A DNA stretch of 64,000 nt, from contig JACKAX010000005.1 in assembly GCA_020634875.1 (NCBI GenBank), positions 1-64,000 of the forward strand, given 5' to 3'. Position 1 is the stretch's first letter. Every line of letters starts with the position of its first letter. The stretch comes from Anaerolineales bacterium (GTDB lineage: Bacteria > Chloroflexota > Anaerolineae > Anaerolineales > JABWBV01). Positions 18,025-26,992 of this stretch are shown piece by piece. The notes under the pieces are model-generated. The model searched no databases. It saw only the letters and a list, made by a program, of their open reading frames with translations, and was not told where the DNA came from. Both the position numbers and the translations under genes were made by a program.

Positions 18025-19461
18025 TTAGGAATTTTTATAGCCCAAATTCTTCAATACTTGCAATGGCCCTTGACCGGGGAGAATTTCAAAGATGGGTCTG
18101 CCGTGTGCGTCCACATCAACGATCACCTCATCCGCTTCGGGGATGACACAATGTTTGCTGCCGCCCACGCCACCGAGCATTTCCTGATATGCGCCGATGG
18201 CAAAAAAGCCCACATACAGGTTTTTGGTTTCGACAGGTAGGTAAAGCGGAGAGTGGCTCTTTTTCGGCGGGTACACATCGTCGCTGTCGCAGGTGAGGCC
18301 GCCGAGTTGCACTTGCTGAAAGGGTTTGTCCAAATGGTTGAGCGGCAGGACGATGAAGTGTTCAGCCAACGCCCATACGTCCGGGAACGAGGACATGATC
18401 GAGCCGTCAATGATGTACCAGGGATAGGCCGAGCCGTTGTCTTTGACGGAGTTGATGCGAAAGATGTGCGCGCCATGTTCGGCGACGGTGTACCGGCCCA
18501 TTTCACCCATCACATCGGGCGGGGGGACTTGCGCCGCGCCGCACATTTGCAAGAGGGTGGTCAGCAAACGACAGGCGAAGGCTTCATAATCGAAGGCAAA
18601 ATCCAGCGTCATCCCCACAGGCAGACCTCCACCGTAGTTGAAATACCGGAGGGTGGGATATTGGCGGGCCAGTTCGCCGTAGACGCTGATCGGGGTGGTC
18701 AACCGAGCGAGGAATTCGTCGGTGTCGGTCAACTGTCCGCCGACCATTGCGTGCAATAAAACGAGCGACAAATGCGGGGTCGCGGCGATCCGTTCGGCCA
18801 TTTGGTGAATCACGTCCACTTCCATCCCAAACCGGATGTTGAGCGCGTCCATTTCTTCGGTATTGTGCTGGTGTCCGTAACATTTCAGCCGCAAACCCAC
18901 CTCCATCGGAATCCCGGCCTCAATCAGCGGGGCCAGTTCGTCAGGGGAGTCGATGATCGGGATGACGCGCCCGTGTTCCTGCTGAAATTTGATGATCTCC
19001 GCGCTGTACCGTGACCCCGCAGGTTTGAACCCGTTGCAGAGAATAAACTGGCCCGAAGTCAGATGCCCCTCACGGCGCATCAACCGGGCGATCTCGATGT
19101 CCATCCACGAGGAAAATTCGTAGTTCGCGCCAGTGTCCAAAATCGTGCGGACAACTTCTTCGGCGGCGTTGGCTTTGGAGGCGTATACATAATGGAATTT
19201 GCCCGGATAGTCAGTCGCGGCGATGGCCCGGTCAAAGGCGTCTTGCAGGTCTTGAATTTTTTTGCGGATGATGGGCAGGTAGACAATTTCCGTCGGGCTG
19301 GTGAGGGCGCGGGACAGGTTGTATCCCTGTTGGGCGATCAGCCGGGTCAGGTTAAGCTGATCCATCCACAGTTCGCCGTCGGAGGCGCGGAGGAAATGGT
19401 TGAAGGTGTGTTGGGCAGGAATGGGGTCGGGGGATTCCCAGCCGATGATGGGGTTTGTCAT
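18025..19461 (-). CDS. speA: Arginine decarboxylase-like PLP enzyme (fold type III)
   Basis: A 478-residue alanine-racemase-fold decarboxylase resembling biosynthetic arginine decarboxylase. The PLP lysine is K96 in YASKANA, a Gly-rich FNYGGGLP phosphate-binding loop is present, and the catalytic cysteine lies in GLTCDSDD at about 390. It is shorter than the usual SpeA of about 630 residues, so it may lack the extra helical insertions. Expected reaction: arginine to agmatine plus CO2. The genes for agmatine deiminase and N-carbamoylputrescine amidase at 28003 and 29244 complete the route, supporting this substrate. The ATG at 19461 has GAGG upstream. Other amino-acid decarboxylase specificities cannot be excluded. 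Confidence 0.85.
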   Translation of the reverse strand: MTNPIIGWESPDPIPAQHTFNHFLRASDGELWMDQLNLTRLIAQQGYNLSRALTSPTEIVYLPIIRKKIQDLQDAFDRAIAATDYPGKFHYVYASKANAAEEVVRTILDTGANYEFSSWMDIEIARLMRREGHLTSGQFILCNGFKPAGSRYSAEIIKFQQEHGRVIPIIDSPDELAPLIEAGIPMEVGLRLKCYGHQHNTEEMDALNIRFGMEVDVIHQMAERIAATPHLSLVLLHAMVGGQLTDTDEFLARLTTPISVYGELARQYPTLRYFNYGGGLPVGMTLDFAFDYEAFACRLLTTLLQMCGAAQVPPPDVMGEMGRYTVAEHGAHIFRINSVKDNGSAYPWYIIDGSIMSSFPDVWALAEHFIVLPLNHLDKPFQQVQLGGLTCDSDDVYPPKKSHSPLYLPVETKNLYVGFFAIGAYQEMLGGVGGSKHCVIPEADEVIVDVDAHGRPIFEILPGQGPLQVLKNLGYKNS

Positions 19462-19523
19462 GGGGTACCTCGTGGAGGACAATTCATTTAAGTATGCCAC
19501 AACTCAAGTTTAAAAGTGGGGGC

Positions 19524-19605
19524 TTTTTTTAACGCAAAGTCGCGAAGGTGCAAAGGCACAAAGTATTTTTACACAAAATCTTTGCACCTTAAAATCTCTG
19601 CGTCT
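19524..19605. repeat. Palindromic intergenic repeat interrupted by IS110 insertion
   Basis: TTTTTAACGCAAAG (from 19525) is the left arm; the matching CTTTGCGTTAAAAA lies on the far side of the insertion at 20749-20762. Inside are GAAGGTGCAAAG (19545-19556) and CTTTGCACCTT (19580-19590) as an inner stem. Removing the element and one CT restores a continuous palindrome ending TGCGTCTTTGCGTTAAAAA. Confidence 0.85.
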
Positions 19606-19607
19606 AG

Positions 19608-19613
19608 TATGAT
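19608..19613 (+). promoter_or_regulatory. -10 half of the junction promoter (left end)
   Basis: TATGAT at the left end pairs with TTGACA at 20730-20735 in the right end. In a circular form joined through one CT the spacer would be exactly 17 bases. Transcription would start near 19620, at the foot of the predicted guide RNA. In the integrated state the two halves are separated. Confidence 0.7.
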
Positions 19614-19619
19614 CAAAGA

Positions 19620-19758
19620 AGCACACGGCAGGCCGATTGCGTCTAGGTCTAGGAGGCCGTCGCAAAGCAGTGGTCGCCGTGTGATCCACCCAAGTGCCCG
19701 AACAGTTGTGTGGTCCCTCGAGACCGAATTCTGCTAGACCGGGCTTGGGACAGTTTTT
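19620..19758 (+). ncRNA. Predicted bridge RNA of the IS110 element
   Basis: Hand-folding gives two stem-loops. Loop 1 is closed by CACACGGC (19622-19629) with GCCGTGTG (19676-19683). It holds TGCGTCT (19638-19644), identical to the left target plus core (19599-19605), and CGCAAAG (19661-19667), the reverse complement of core plus right target (20749-20755). Loop 2 is closed by CCCAAG (19689-19694) with CTTGGG (19744-19749) and CCCG with CGGG. It holds ACAGTTG (19702-19708), identical to the element's right end before the core (20742-20748), and CTAG (19734-19737), matching the core-left-end junction. A T-run at 19753 may end it. This is the target-binding and donor-binding layout known for IS621 bridge RNA. 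Confidence 0.8.
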
Positions 19759-19776
19759 CATTTGTGAGGCAGAATC

Positions 19777-20726
<950 letters not shown>

Positions 20727-20729
20727 GCC

Positions 20730-20735
20730 TTGACA
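20730..20735 (+). promoter_or_regulatory. -35 half of the junction promoter (right end)
   Basis: A perfect TTGACA four bases after the recombinase stop, pointing out of the right end. It completes the promoter only when the ends are joined; in the present location it could weakly drive the flanking gene at 20824. Confidence 0.65.
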
Positions 20736-20823
20736 TCTAACACAGTTGCTTTGCGTTAAAAACCAAACCTGATTTTCACAGAACCCATTACAATGTCCCC
20801 AAAACCCAAACAGGAGCTACTTC

Positions 20824-21984
20824 ATGAAATTTGCGACACAAGCTATCCACGCGGGGATCACCCCCGATCCGACTACGGGCGCGATCATCCCCCCCATCTA
20901 CCAGACCGCTACCTACGTCCTCGACGAAATAGGACACGACAAAGGGTTTGACTACACCCGATCCTCCAACCCCACCCGCGCGGTGCTGGAAGCGAATATC
21001 GCCTCGCTCGAAGGCGGGCACTACGGCGTTTCATACGCGTCCGGCATGTCCGCGGTGGATGCCATCTCCCGGCTGTTCAAAGCGGGTGACCACGTCATCT
21101 CCAGCGATGATGTCTACGGCGGCGTCTCCCGACTGTACAACCAGATTCTCAGCAAATTCGGCGTCGAAATCACCTACGTAGACACCACCAACCCCGAAAA
21201 CATCGCCGAAGCCATCCGCCCGAACACGCGCATGATCTGGCTCGAAACGCCCACCAATCCCCTGCTCAAAGTCACCGACCTGGAAATCGTGGGGCAAATC
21301 GCCAAAGAACACGGCCTGCTGACCGCCGTGGACAGCACCTTCGCTACCCCGTACCTGCTCCGCCCCCTGCAATACGGCATTGACCTCGTCGTTCATAGCA
21401 CAACCAAATACCTGAGCGGCCACAACCAGATCATCGGCGGCATGATCGTCACCAACCGGGAAGATTTGTTCAAAGAACTGAAATTCGTCCAAAAAAGTGT
21501 GGGCGCGGTCTCCTCCCCCTTTGACTGCTGGCTGACTCTGCTCGGCCTGAAAACCCTCCCGCTGCGGATGGAAAAACACTCACAAAACGGACTGGCGGTG
21601 GCGCAATTCCTCGCGTCCCACCCCAACGTTCAAAAAGTGATCTACCCCGGTCTGCCCTCCCACCCCGGTCACGAAGTCGCCCGACGGCAAATGGTCGCCC
21701 CCAATGGCACGCCGATGTTCAGCGGGATGATCACGTTCGAGCTGGTGGGCGATGTCCAAACCGGCATTAACTTTATGAACTGCGTCCGTCTCGCCTCCCT
21801 CGCCGAAAGCCTGGGCGCAGTCGAAACCATGGTCACGCACCCCGCCTCGATGACCCACACCGCCGTCCCCCGCGACGTACGCTATGCCCGCGGGCTGACG
21901 GATTCGCTCGTGCGGTTGTCCGTCGGGATTGAGGATGTGGACGATATTATTGAAGACTTGGATCAGGCGTTGAGAAAAGCCTGA
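20824..21984 (+). CDS. Cystathionine gamma-synthase/lyase family PLP enzyme
   Basis: A 386-residue Cys/Met-metabolism PLP enzyme (fold type I) in the MetB/MetC/Cgl family. The PLP lysine is K195 in HSTTKYLSGH; YTRSSNPTR (44-52) and YASGMSA (71-77) are the phosphate-binding and Tyr motifs. Length is typical. It may make or cleave cystathionine; sequence motifs alone do not separate gamma-synthase from gamma-lyase. AGGAG lies a few bases before the ATG. It stands just downstream of the IS right end and converges with the SRPBCC gene across a shared terminator. Confidence 0.93.
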   Translation: MKFATQAIHAGITPDPTTGAIIPPIYQTATYVLDEIGHDKGFDYTRSSNPTRAVLEANIASLEGGHYGVSYASGMSAVDAISRLFKAGDHVISSDDVYGGVSRLYNQILSKFGVEITYVDTTNPENIAEAIRPNTRMIWLETPTNPLLKVTDLEIVGQIAKEHGLLTAVDSTFATPYLLRPLQYGIDLVVHSTTKYLSGHNQIIGGMIVTNREDLFKELKFVQKSVGAVSSPFDCWLTLLGLKTLPLRMEKHSQNGLAVAQFLASHPNVQKVIYPGLPSHPGHEVARRQMVAPNGTPMFSGMITFELVGDVQTGINFMNCVRLASLAESLGAVETMVTHPASMTHTAVPRDVRYARGLTDSLVRLSVGIEDVDDIIEDLDQALRKA

Positions 21985-21993
21985 TCATCCCTG

Positions 21994-22033
21994 AAAAAAA
22001 GATGGCGGCGAAGCTTCGCCGCCGTCTTTTTTT
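21994..22033. terminator. Bidirectional terminator between convergent genes
   Basis: A long near-perfect stem, GATGGCGGCGAAG with CTTCGCCGCCGTC, framed by A7 and T7 runs, serves both the PLP-enzyme gene and the SRPBCC gene. Confidence 0.92.
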
Positions 22034-22039
22034 CGAGAA

Positions 22040-22471
22040 CTACCCTCCGACCATTTGTTTGACTTTTGCCCCTTGCTCCACTAACGACTTCTGCATCTGC
22101 TGTTTGATCATCCCTTCCGCTGCCGCGGGGTACGCGCCTGGGGGAACATCCATCGAAATCGTCAACTGCGTCCCGCTCCCAGTACTGACAAACTGGTATA
22201 CCGTTTCTACAGAGTTCGGGATCCCAACTGTTTTGATTGCCCATTTCTGATTGGGTATCAACGCTGTCACCTGCATCTGCGTTTCCATTTTCCGGCCCAT
22301 CACCTGGGATGTATAAACATAAACAGAACCAACCTGCACCGGCCCTGGCGGGTTCAACCGGGCGTCTTGAATGCCGGCTTGCCAGGCTTTGTGGTTTTCG
22401 ACCGCCACAACGTAATTGAAAACTTTATCAATCGGTTGGTTAATCATCGTATTGGAAGAAATAGCAGCCAT
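22040..22471 (-). CDS. SRPBCC/polyketide-cyclase-like protein
   Basis: A 143-residue START/Bet v1-like small-molecule-binding protein. The N-terminus MAAISSNTMINQPIDKVFNY and the later WAIKTVG segment match the polyketide cyclase/dehydrase (SRPBCC) pattern. No enzymatic residue can be assigned. An in-frame ATG 14 codons earlier is rejected because AGGAG lies immediately before the ATG at 22471. It is divergent from the M20 hydrolase gene. The ligand is unknown. Confidence 0.88.
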   Translation of the reverse strand: MAAISSNTMINQPIDKVFNYVVAVENHKAWQAGIQDARLNPPGPVQVGSVYVYTSQVMGRKMETQMQVTALIPNQKWAIKTVGIPNSVETVYQFVSTGSGTQLTISMDVPPGAYPAAAEGMIKQQMQKSLVEQGAKVKQMVGG

Positions 22472-22571
22472 TGCAAACTCCTTTTGATCGCATGATGCTG
22501 AGTGATGATACACTTCAGCTTTAATTAACCTTTATCATATCTATTCTCGTTCCCACATACAATCACTCCTT

Positions 22572-23744
22572 ATGCTCACTAAAGCCCAAACCCTCCTCCC
22601 CACCCTATCCCACCTGCGTCGCACCATCCACATGAATCCCGAACTAGGATTTAACCTCCCCAAGACGACCACCCTCGTCTCCAAAACCCTGCACGACCTC
22701 GGCATCGAACACGAAACCGGCGTCGGCAAATCCGGCATCGTCGCCCACCTCGGCAACGGTGACGGGCCGGTCATTGGCATCCGCGCGGACATGGATGCCC
22801 TCCCCATCGTTGAACTCAACGAAGTCATCTACAAATCCCAAACCCCTGGGCGGATGCACGCCTGCGGCCACGACGCCCACACGACCATGCTCCTCGGCGT
22901 GGCGATGCTGCTCAAAGACGAAAACTTCAACGGCGAAATCCGCCTGCTCTTCCAACCTTCCGAAGAATGCGCCGACGAAGAAGGCATCAGCGGCGCGCCC
23001 CGGATGATTGACGACGGCGCGCTGAAAGGCGTGGATGCCGTTATCGCCCTTCACGTAGATGGCACCGCGCCCGCGGGGCAAATCCGTTGTTTGAGCGGGT
23101 TCGTCTCCGCCAATGTGGACACCGTTTTCGCAAAAATTACCGGGAAAGGCGGACATGGCGCGATGCCCCAATTTGCGCGGGACCCGATCTTCTTGGCCGC
23201 CCCTGTGCTCACCGCCCTGCACGGCATCGTATCCCGGTGGGTGGACCCGCTCGAACCTGCCGTCGTCACCGTCGGACGCCTTGCCGGGGGTTCCGCCAGC
23301 AACATCATCCCCGACACGGTGGAGATGGACATCACCCTCCGCAGTATGAGTGACCCTGTCCGGGAACAACTGCTCCGCGAGGTGGAAACTGCCCTGTCCG
23401 TAGCCCGTGCCCTCGGGGGGGATTACCAAATCAAGATCGAGCGCGGTTACCCGTCCATGTACAACGACCCCAAAGTGGCGGGCTGGCTCGATCAAACCGC
23501 CACCGACCTGCTCGGCTCCGGCGCAAACATCGGGGGGGATACGAACATGGGCGCAGAAGATTTCGCGTTTATGACGCGGATCGCGCCGGGGGCGATGTTC
23601 AGCCTAGGCGTCAAGCCCGTGGACAGCCTGCCTCGTTTTCTCCACGCGCCGAATTTTGATCTGGATGAAAACGCACTGCCGATAGGGGCGGCGATTTTGG
23701 CGGAAACGGCGTTACGATTTGTGCAGGGGAAGTTTGAGGAATAG
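22572..23744 (+). CDS. M20-family amidohydrolase (hippurate hydrolase/N-acyl-amino-acid type)
   Basis: A 390-residue M20D metallo-amidohydrolase. Metal-ligand motifs include HACGHDAH (96-103; C98, H100), GIRADMDALPI (69-79) and PSEEC (about 131-135). The family hydrolyses N-acyl amino acids or similar amides using two metal ions; the substrate is unresolved. Length is normal. No Shine-Dalgarno precedes the ATG, but TACAAT lies at 22558-22563, 8 bases upstream, so the mRNA may be leaderless or nearly so. The 3' end shifts to G-rich codons. Confidence 0.92.
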   Translation: MLTKAQTLLPTLSHLRRTIHMNPELGFNLPKTTTLVSKTLHDLGIEHETGVGKSGIVAHLGNGDGPVIGIRADMDALPIVELNEVIYKSQTPGRMHACGHDAHTTMLLGVAMLLKDENFNGEIRLLFQPSEECADEEGISGAPRMIDDGALKGVDAVIALHVDGTAPAGQIRCLSGFVSANVDTVFAKITGKGGHGAMPQFARDPIFLAAPVLTALHGIVSRWVDPLEPAVVTVGRLAGGSASNIIPDTVEMDITLRSMSDPVREQLLREVETALSVARALGGDYQIKIERGYPSMYNDPKVAGWLDQTATDLLGSGANIGGDTNMGAEDFAFMTRIAPGAMFSLGVKPVDSLPRFLHAPNFDLDENALPIGAAILAETALRFVQGKFEE

Positions 23745-23755
23745 TTCTCGCTGTC

Positions 23756-23832
23756 CCCGCATCCTTGACTATGCTGGGTAAAAATAATGCCAACTTATGA
23801 AGCAATTACCGCTCCGCTCAGGATGCTGTCGT
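23756..23832. repeat. GCATCCTT...AGGATGC repeat, copy 2
   Basis: Shares CCCCGCATCCTT, GGGTAAAAATAA and CCGCTCCGCTCAGGATGCT with the copy at 8698-8771, in the same orientation, and differs in the middle. It lies between the M20 gene and a shared terminator. Confidence 0.75.
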
Positions 23833-23856
23833 TAGAAGGGGAATAGTTTCGCTTCG

Positions 23857-23895
23857 AAAAAAAAGACGGGGCCATGACTGGCCCGGTCTTTTTTT
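23857..23895. terminator. Bidirectional terminator between M20 and P450 genes
   Basis: A8 then GAC-GGG-GCCA hairpin with TGGC-CCG-GTC and T7; it serves the convergent M20 and P450 genes. Confidence 0.88.
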
Positions 23896-25259
23896 CAACG
23901 GCGTTTGACGAGCATGGGCATACCGTCTTTGGGTTCGCAGGTGATCCGGCGGAGGGGAATGACGTTTGCGCCGGGAACGAGGGTCAGGCGATAGCGGCTG
24001 ACGAGGAGGGCGAGGATGAAATGCGCTTCCATGAGGGCGAAGTGATTGCCGATGCAGATGCGCGGGCCGCCGCCGAAGGGGAGGTAGGTGTATTTTTCGA
24101 TGGTGGGTTCGTTTTCGGCGGAGAAACGGGTGGGGTCAAACGTTTCGGGATCAGACCAATGACGGGGGTCGTGATGAAGCACGTAGGGGGAGATCAGGAC
24201 GAAGGAACCCGCCTGGAGGTGATAATTGCCCAGGGAAGTGTCCACCGGGAGGGTGCGGGGAATCATCGGGACAATCGGTTGGATCCGCATTGTTTCTTTG
24301 ATCACCATGAGCGTGTAGGGGAGGAAAGGCAGGTCTGCCAGGGTGGGGGCGCGTTGGCCCGCGAGGACGGTGTCTAGTTCGTGTTCGAGGGTTTGCAGGA
24401 TGGCGGGATTTTGAGCGAGGTAGTAAAGTGCCCAGGTGAGGGTGTTTGCGGTGGTTTCGTGTCCAGCGAGGAACATGGTGAGGATGTTGTCGCGCAGAAA
24501 TTGGTCGGACATAGGTTGGCCGTTTTCGTCACGGGTTTCGAGCAGGATGGAGAGTAAATCGTGACGGTCGGCGTTGTTTTGGGCGCGGCGATCCGCTAAA
24601 AATTGGGTCACTAAGTTGGTGAGGATGGCGTTGATTTGGGCGGATTTTTTGTCGCGTCCGACGAGCCAACTGGGAAAAGGGGAGACGAGTTCATCTATGA
24701 CGATTTTTTGGGCTGACCGGCCTACTTCTTCGAGTTCGGCGGTTTGGGTGACATCCAGGCCAAACATGGTTTCGGCAATGATCCACATGGTGACTTGAGT
24801 CATGTCGGCGTGGAGGTCGCGCGTTTCGCCATCCCTCCAAAGGGCGAGGAGGCGTTCACCCATGCCCACCATCGTGTCGGCATATTTGGCGATGTGGTTA
24901 TGTTGCATAAGGGGTTGGATGAGTTTGCGCTGGGGTCGCCATTCTTCGAGGCCGGAAGTCAAGATGCTGCGGCCCAGAAAACGTGACAGGCCACGCGGTT
25001 TACCGGGAAGGGCATCTGGCTTGAGAAATTCTTGGACTTGTTCGAGTAGAACTTTCCGCACCAGGGCTGGGTCGCTGACCAGGTAGAAGGATTGTTTCAT
25101 GGCCTTGAAGTGAACCACGTCGCCGTGCTCGCGCTGTACGCGCGTGAGGAAGTCCGTGGAGAGGCCATTGGAGGAGACAAAATCGGTGGCACTGCCGAGG
25201 AAGGGCATGCCGGGCATTGTTGGGGGAATTTGGGGAGAAAGGGGGATTGCGGGAACCAT
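23895..25259 (-). CDS. Cytochrome P450
   Basis: A 454-residue haem-thiolate monooxygenase. The I-helix oxygen-binding motif is AGHETTANTL, the K-helix ExxR is KETMR, and the haem loop is FGGGPRICIG with the ligand Cys near residue 402. It has no membrane anchor and no fused reductase, so it needs external redox partners, none of which is nearby. The long-chain-type motifs resemble bacterial CYP102/CYP110-like enzymes acting on fatty acids or similar hydrophobic substrates, but specificity is not readable. GGAG lies about 8 bases before the ATG. It is divergent from a TetR-type regulator, its likely repressor. Confidence 0.95.
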   Translation of the reverse strand: MVPAIPLSPQIPPTMPGMPFLGSATDFVSSNGLSTDFLTRVQREHGDVVHFKAMKQSFYLVSDPALVRKVLLEQVQEFLKPDALPGKPRGLSRFLGRSILTSGLEEWRPQRKLIQPLMQHNHIAKYADTMVGMGERLLALWRDGETRDLHADMTQVTMWIIAETMFGLDVTQTAELEEVGRSAQKIVIDELVSPFPSWLVGRDKKSAQINAILTNLVTQFLADRRAQNNADRHDLLSILLETRDENGQPMSDQFLRDNILTMFLAGHETTANTLTWALYYLAQNPAILQTLEHELDTVLAGQRAPTLADLPFLPYTLMVIKETMRIQPIVPMIPRTLPVDTSLGNYHLQAGSFVLISPYVLHHDPRHWSDPETFDPTRFSAENEPTIEKYTYLPFGGGPRICIGNHFALMEAHFILALLVSRYRLTLVPGANVIPLRRITCEPKDGMPMLVKRR

Positions 25260-25282
25260 AGCGTACTCCGGGGTTTATGAAA

Positions 25283-25298
25283 TTGTGATTGTTCACAA
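25283..25298. promoter_or_regulatory. Candidate operator between P450 and TetR genes
   Basis: TTGTGA-TTGT-TCACAA inverted repeat, 24 bases upstream of the P450 start. Position and symmetry suit a dimeric TetR-type repressor; a second smaller palindrome, TTTTG-TG-CAAAA, is at 25377-25388. Binding is inferred. Confidence 0.45.
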
Positions 25299-25311
25299 AA
25301 TTAGACAAGTG

Positions 25312-25340
25312 TTGAAGTTTGCCAATGTCTGTATTATATT
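25312..25340 (+). promoter_or_regulatory. Candidate promoter of the TetR gene
   Basis: TTGAAG (25312-25317), a 17-base spacer and TATATT (25335-25340), about 125 bases upstream of the regulator start. Confidence 0.5.
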
Positions 25341-25465
25341 AAGCGGGATTTTTCAGTCAACCATCAGTATTTTTCGTTTTGTGCAAAATCCGACACATAG
25401 GGGTAGGTTTGTTGGAGTTTGAGTTCTTTTTTAACGTAAAGCTCACAAAAATAATGGAAGTTGAG

Positions 25466-26047
25466 ATGAGTAAAAAAGCAGAATATAAAAGTGCTCTCCG
25501 GTCGCGGAAACTGATCCGGCAAGCGTTTGTGGCGTTATTGCAGGAAAAGCCAATAGAAAAAATCACAGTCACGGACATTGTCACACGCGCGGACATCAAT
25601 CGGGGCACATTTTACGCACACTATCAGGATACGCGGGCCGTGATCGAGCAGATTGAGAATGAGATTATCGAAACGATGTTAGAGTTTTTGGGTGAATTCC
25701 GGTACAAAAATTTTTTTCAGAACCCACTTCCCTTGCTAGAAAAAATTTCACATTACCTGGAAGAAGATTTGGATTTCTTTCGTATTCTGATCAATGCGAA
25801 GGGATCGGAACAATTTCTGCTCAAGTTGAAGAATGTTTTTGTCCGACACATGGAAACGGATTCGGATGTTCCGACGGCTTTTAAGCATACACCAGCGTTC
25901 ATCGTCCGGTCGAATTTTTTTGCAGGAGGGCTGGTGAATTTGTATCAAATGTGGTTTCGAGGGGAAATGGATTGCTCGTTAAAAGAGATTTCTGTAGAAA
26001 TCAGCAAAATTATTGCGAACAATGTGCTCCCGGATACGGGGAGTTGA
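25466..26047 (+). CDS. TetR/AcrR-family regulator
   Basis: A 193-residue regulator with an N-terminal helix-turn-helix: ITVTDIVTRADINRGTFYAHY (about residues 30-50) is a clear TetR motif. The C-terminal ligand-binding part resembles TetR_C_33-type domains. The ATG at 25466 has GGAAG five bases upstream; earlier in-frame ATGs (25379, 25454) lack such a site. It is divergent from the P450 gene with a shared 206-base control region, and is followed after 35 bases by a methyltransferase, possibly co-transcribed. It is likely to repress its own region in response to a hydrophobic ligand (inference). Confidence 0.92.
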   Translation: MSKKAEYKSALRSRKLIRQAFVALLQEKPIEKITVTDIVTRADINRGTFYAHYQDTRAVIEQIENEIIETMLEFLGEFRYKNFFQNPLPLLEKISHYLEEDLDFFRILINAKGSEQFLLKLKNVFVRHMETDSDVPTAFKHTPAFIVRSNFFAGGLVNLYQMWFRGEMDCSLKEISVEISKIIANNVLPDTGS

Positions 26048-26082
26048 TGGAGATTATGTGATTTGCCCCCAAAGGAGAAAAC

Positions 26083-26913
26083 ATGTTAGATGATGTCAGT
26101 GATATTGCCAAATATTACAACGATAATTTGCACGGAGAACACGACCGGTTAATCCGCCATCAACTAGAATACGATCTGACATGGTGGTATTTGGATGAAT
26201 ATCTTCCACCGAAGGGGAGGATTCTGGAGGTTGGTGCGGCAACGGGGAGATATACGCTGGAACTGGCCCGGCGCGGATATCGGGTCACGGCGGTGGATTT
26301 ATCCCCGGTGGAGTTGGAAACCTGCCGGGAAAACGTCACCCGCGAGGGGTTGGAGGAACATGTTGCGTTGGTGGTGGCCGATGCACGGGATTTGGGACAG
26401 GTTACGGAAAGGGACTTCGACGCGGTGCTGCTGATGGGGCCGCTTTACCATTTGGTGGAGGAGGCGGATCGGAGATTGGCATTGCGGGAAGTATACGCAC
26501 GCCTTCGGGAGGGAGGGGTTCTGTTTTCGGCATTTATCAGTCGCTACGGCATTTTGGGGGACTTGATCCGAAAAGTGCCAGAATGGATTGAATATCGAGC
26601 CGATGTGGAATCGCTGTTCGCACGAGGGAGAGGGGATGATAACGCACCGCCCGGCAGTTTTCGCGGGTATTTTGCGACTGTCGGAGAAATCACACCTTTA
26701 CATGAAGGCGTGGGCTTTGAAACGATTAAACTGGTCGGAGTAGAGCCAGCGATCTCTGCGGATGATGAGAGTTACAACATGCTGGATGGGGAGCGGCGAA
26801 AATTGTGGCTGGATTTGCTGTATGAGGTCAGCACGGAGCCGTCTATTTTGGCTGCGTCCAGGCATTTATTGTATGTGGGGAGGAAGAAGGGAGGGGTAAA
26901 GAAAATGGGTTGA
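26083..26913 (+). CDS. SAM-dependent class I methyltransferase
   Basis: A 276-residue Rossmann-fold methyltransferase. Motif I is ILEVGAATGRYT (about residues 47-58), the acidic ribose-binding position is VTAVDLS (69-75), and the motif-IV-like segment is DAVLLMGPLYHL (about 113-124). The substrate is unknown. AAAGGAG lies 5 bases before the ATG. It follows the TetR gene on the same strand, so it may belong to the same response as the P450. Confidence 0.92.
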   Translation: MLDDVSDIAKYYNDNLHGEHDRLIRHQLEYDLTWWYLDEYLPPKGRILEVGAATGRYTLELARRGYRVTAVDLSPVELETCRENVTREGLEEHVALVVADARDLGQVTERDFDAVLLMGPLYHLVEEADRRLALREVYARLREGGVLFSAFISRYGILGDLIRKVPEWIEYRADVESLFARGRGDDNAPPGSFRGYFATVGEITPLHEGVGFETIKLVGVEPAISADDESYNMLDGERRKLWLDLLYEVSTEPSILAASRHLLYVGRKKGGVKKMG

Positions 26914-26992
26914 TGAACAACTCCTCAGGTTAACCGAAAGGACCCAACGGCTCCACCATCTGGTAATCCCAAGACAATTGATTTTACTGCTA

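Noticed and set aside
18253..18759. Plus-strand frame opposite the arginine decarboxylase-like gene
   Set aside because: Shadow of a conserved enzyme; no domain and no start signal.
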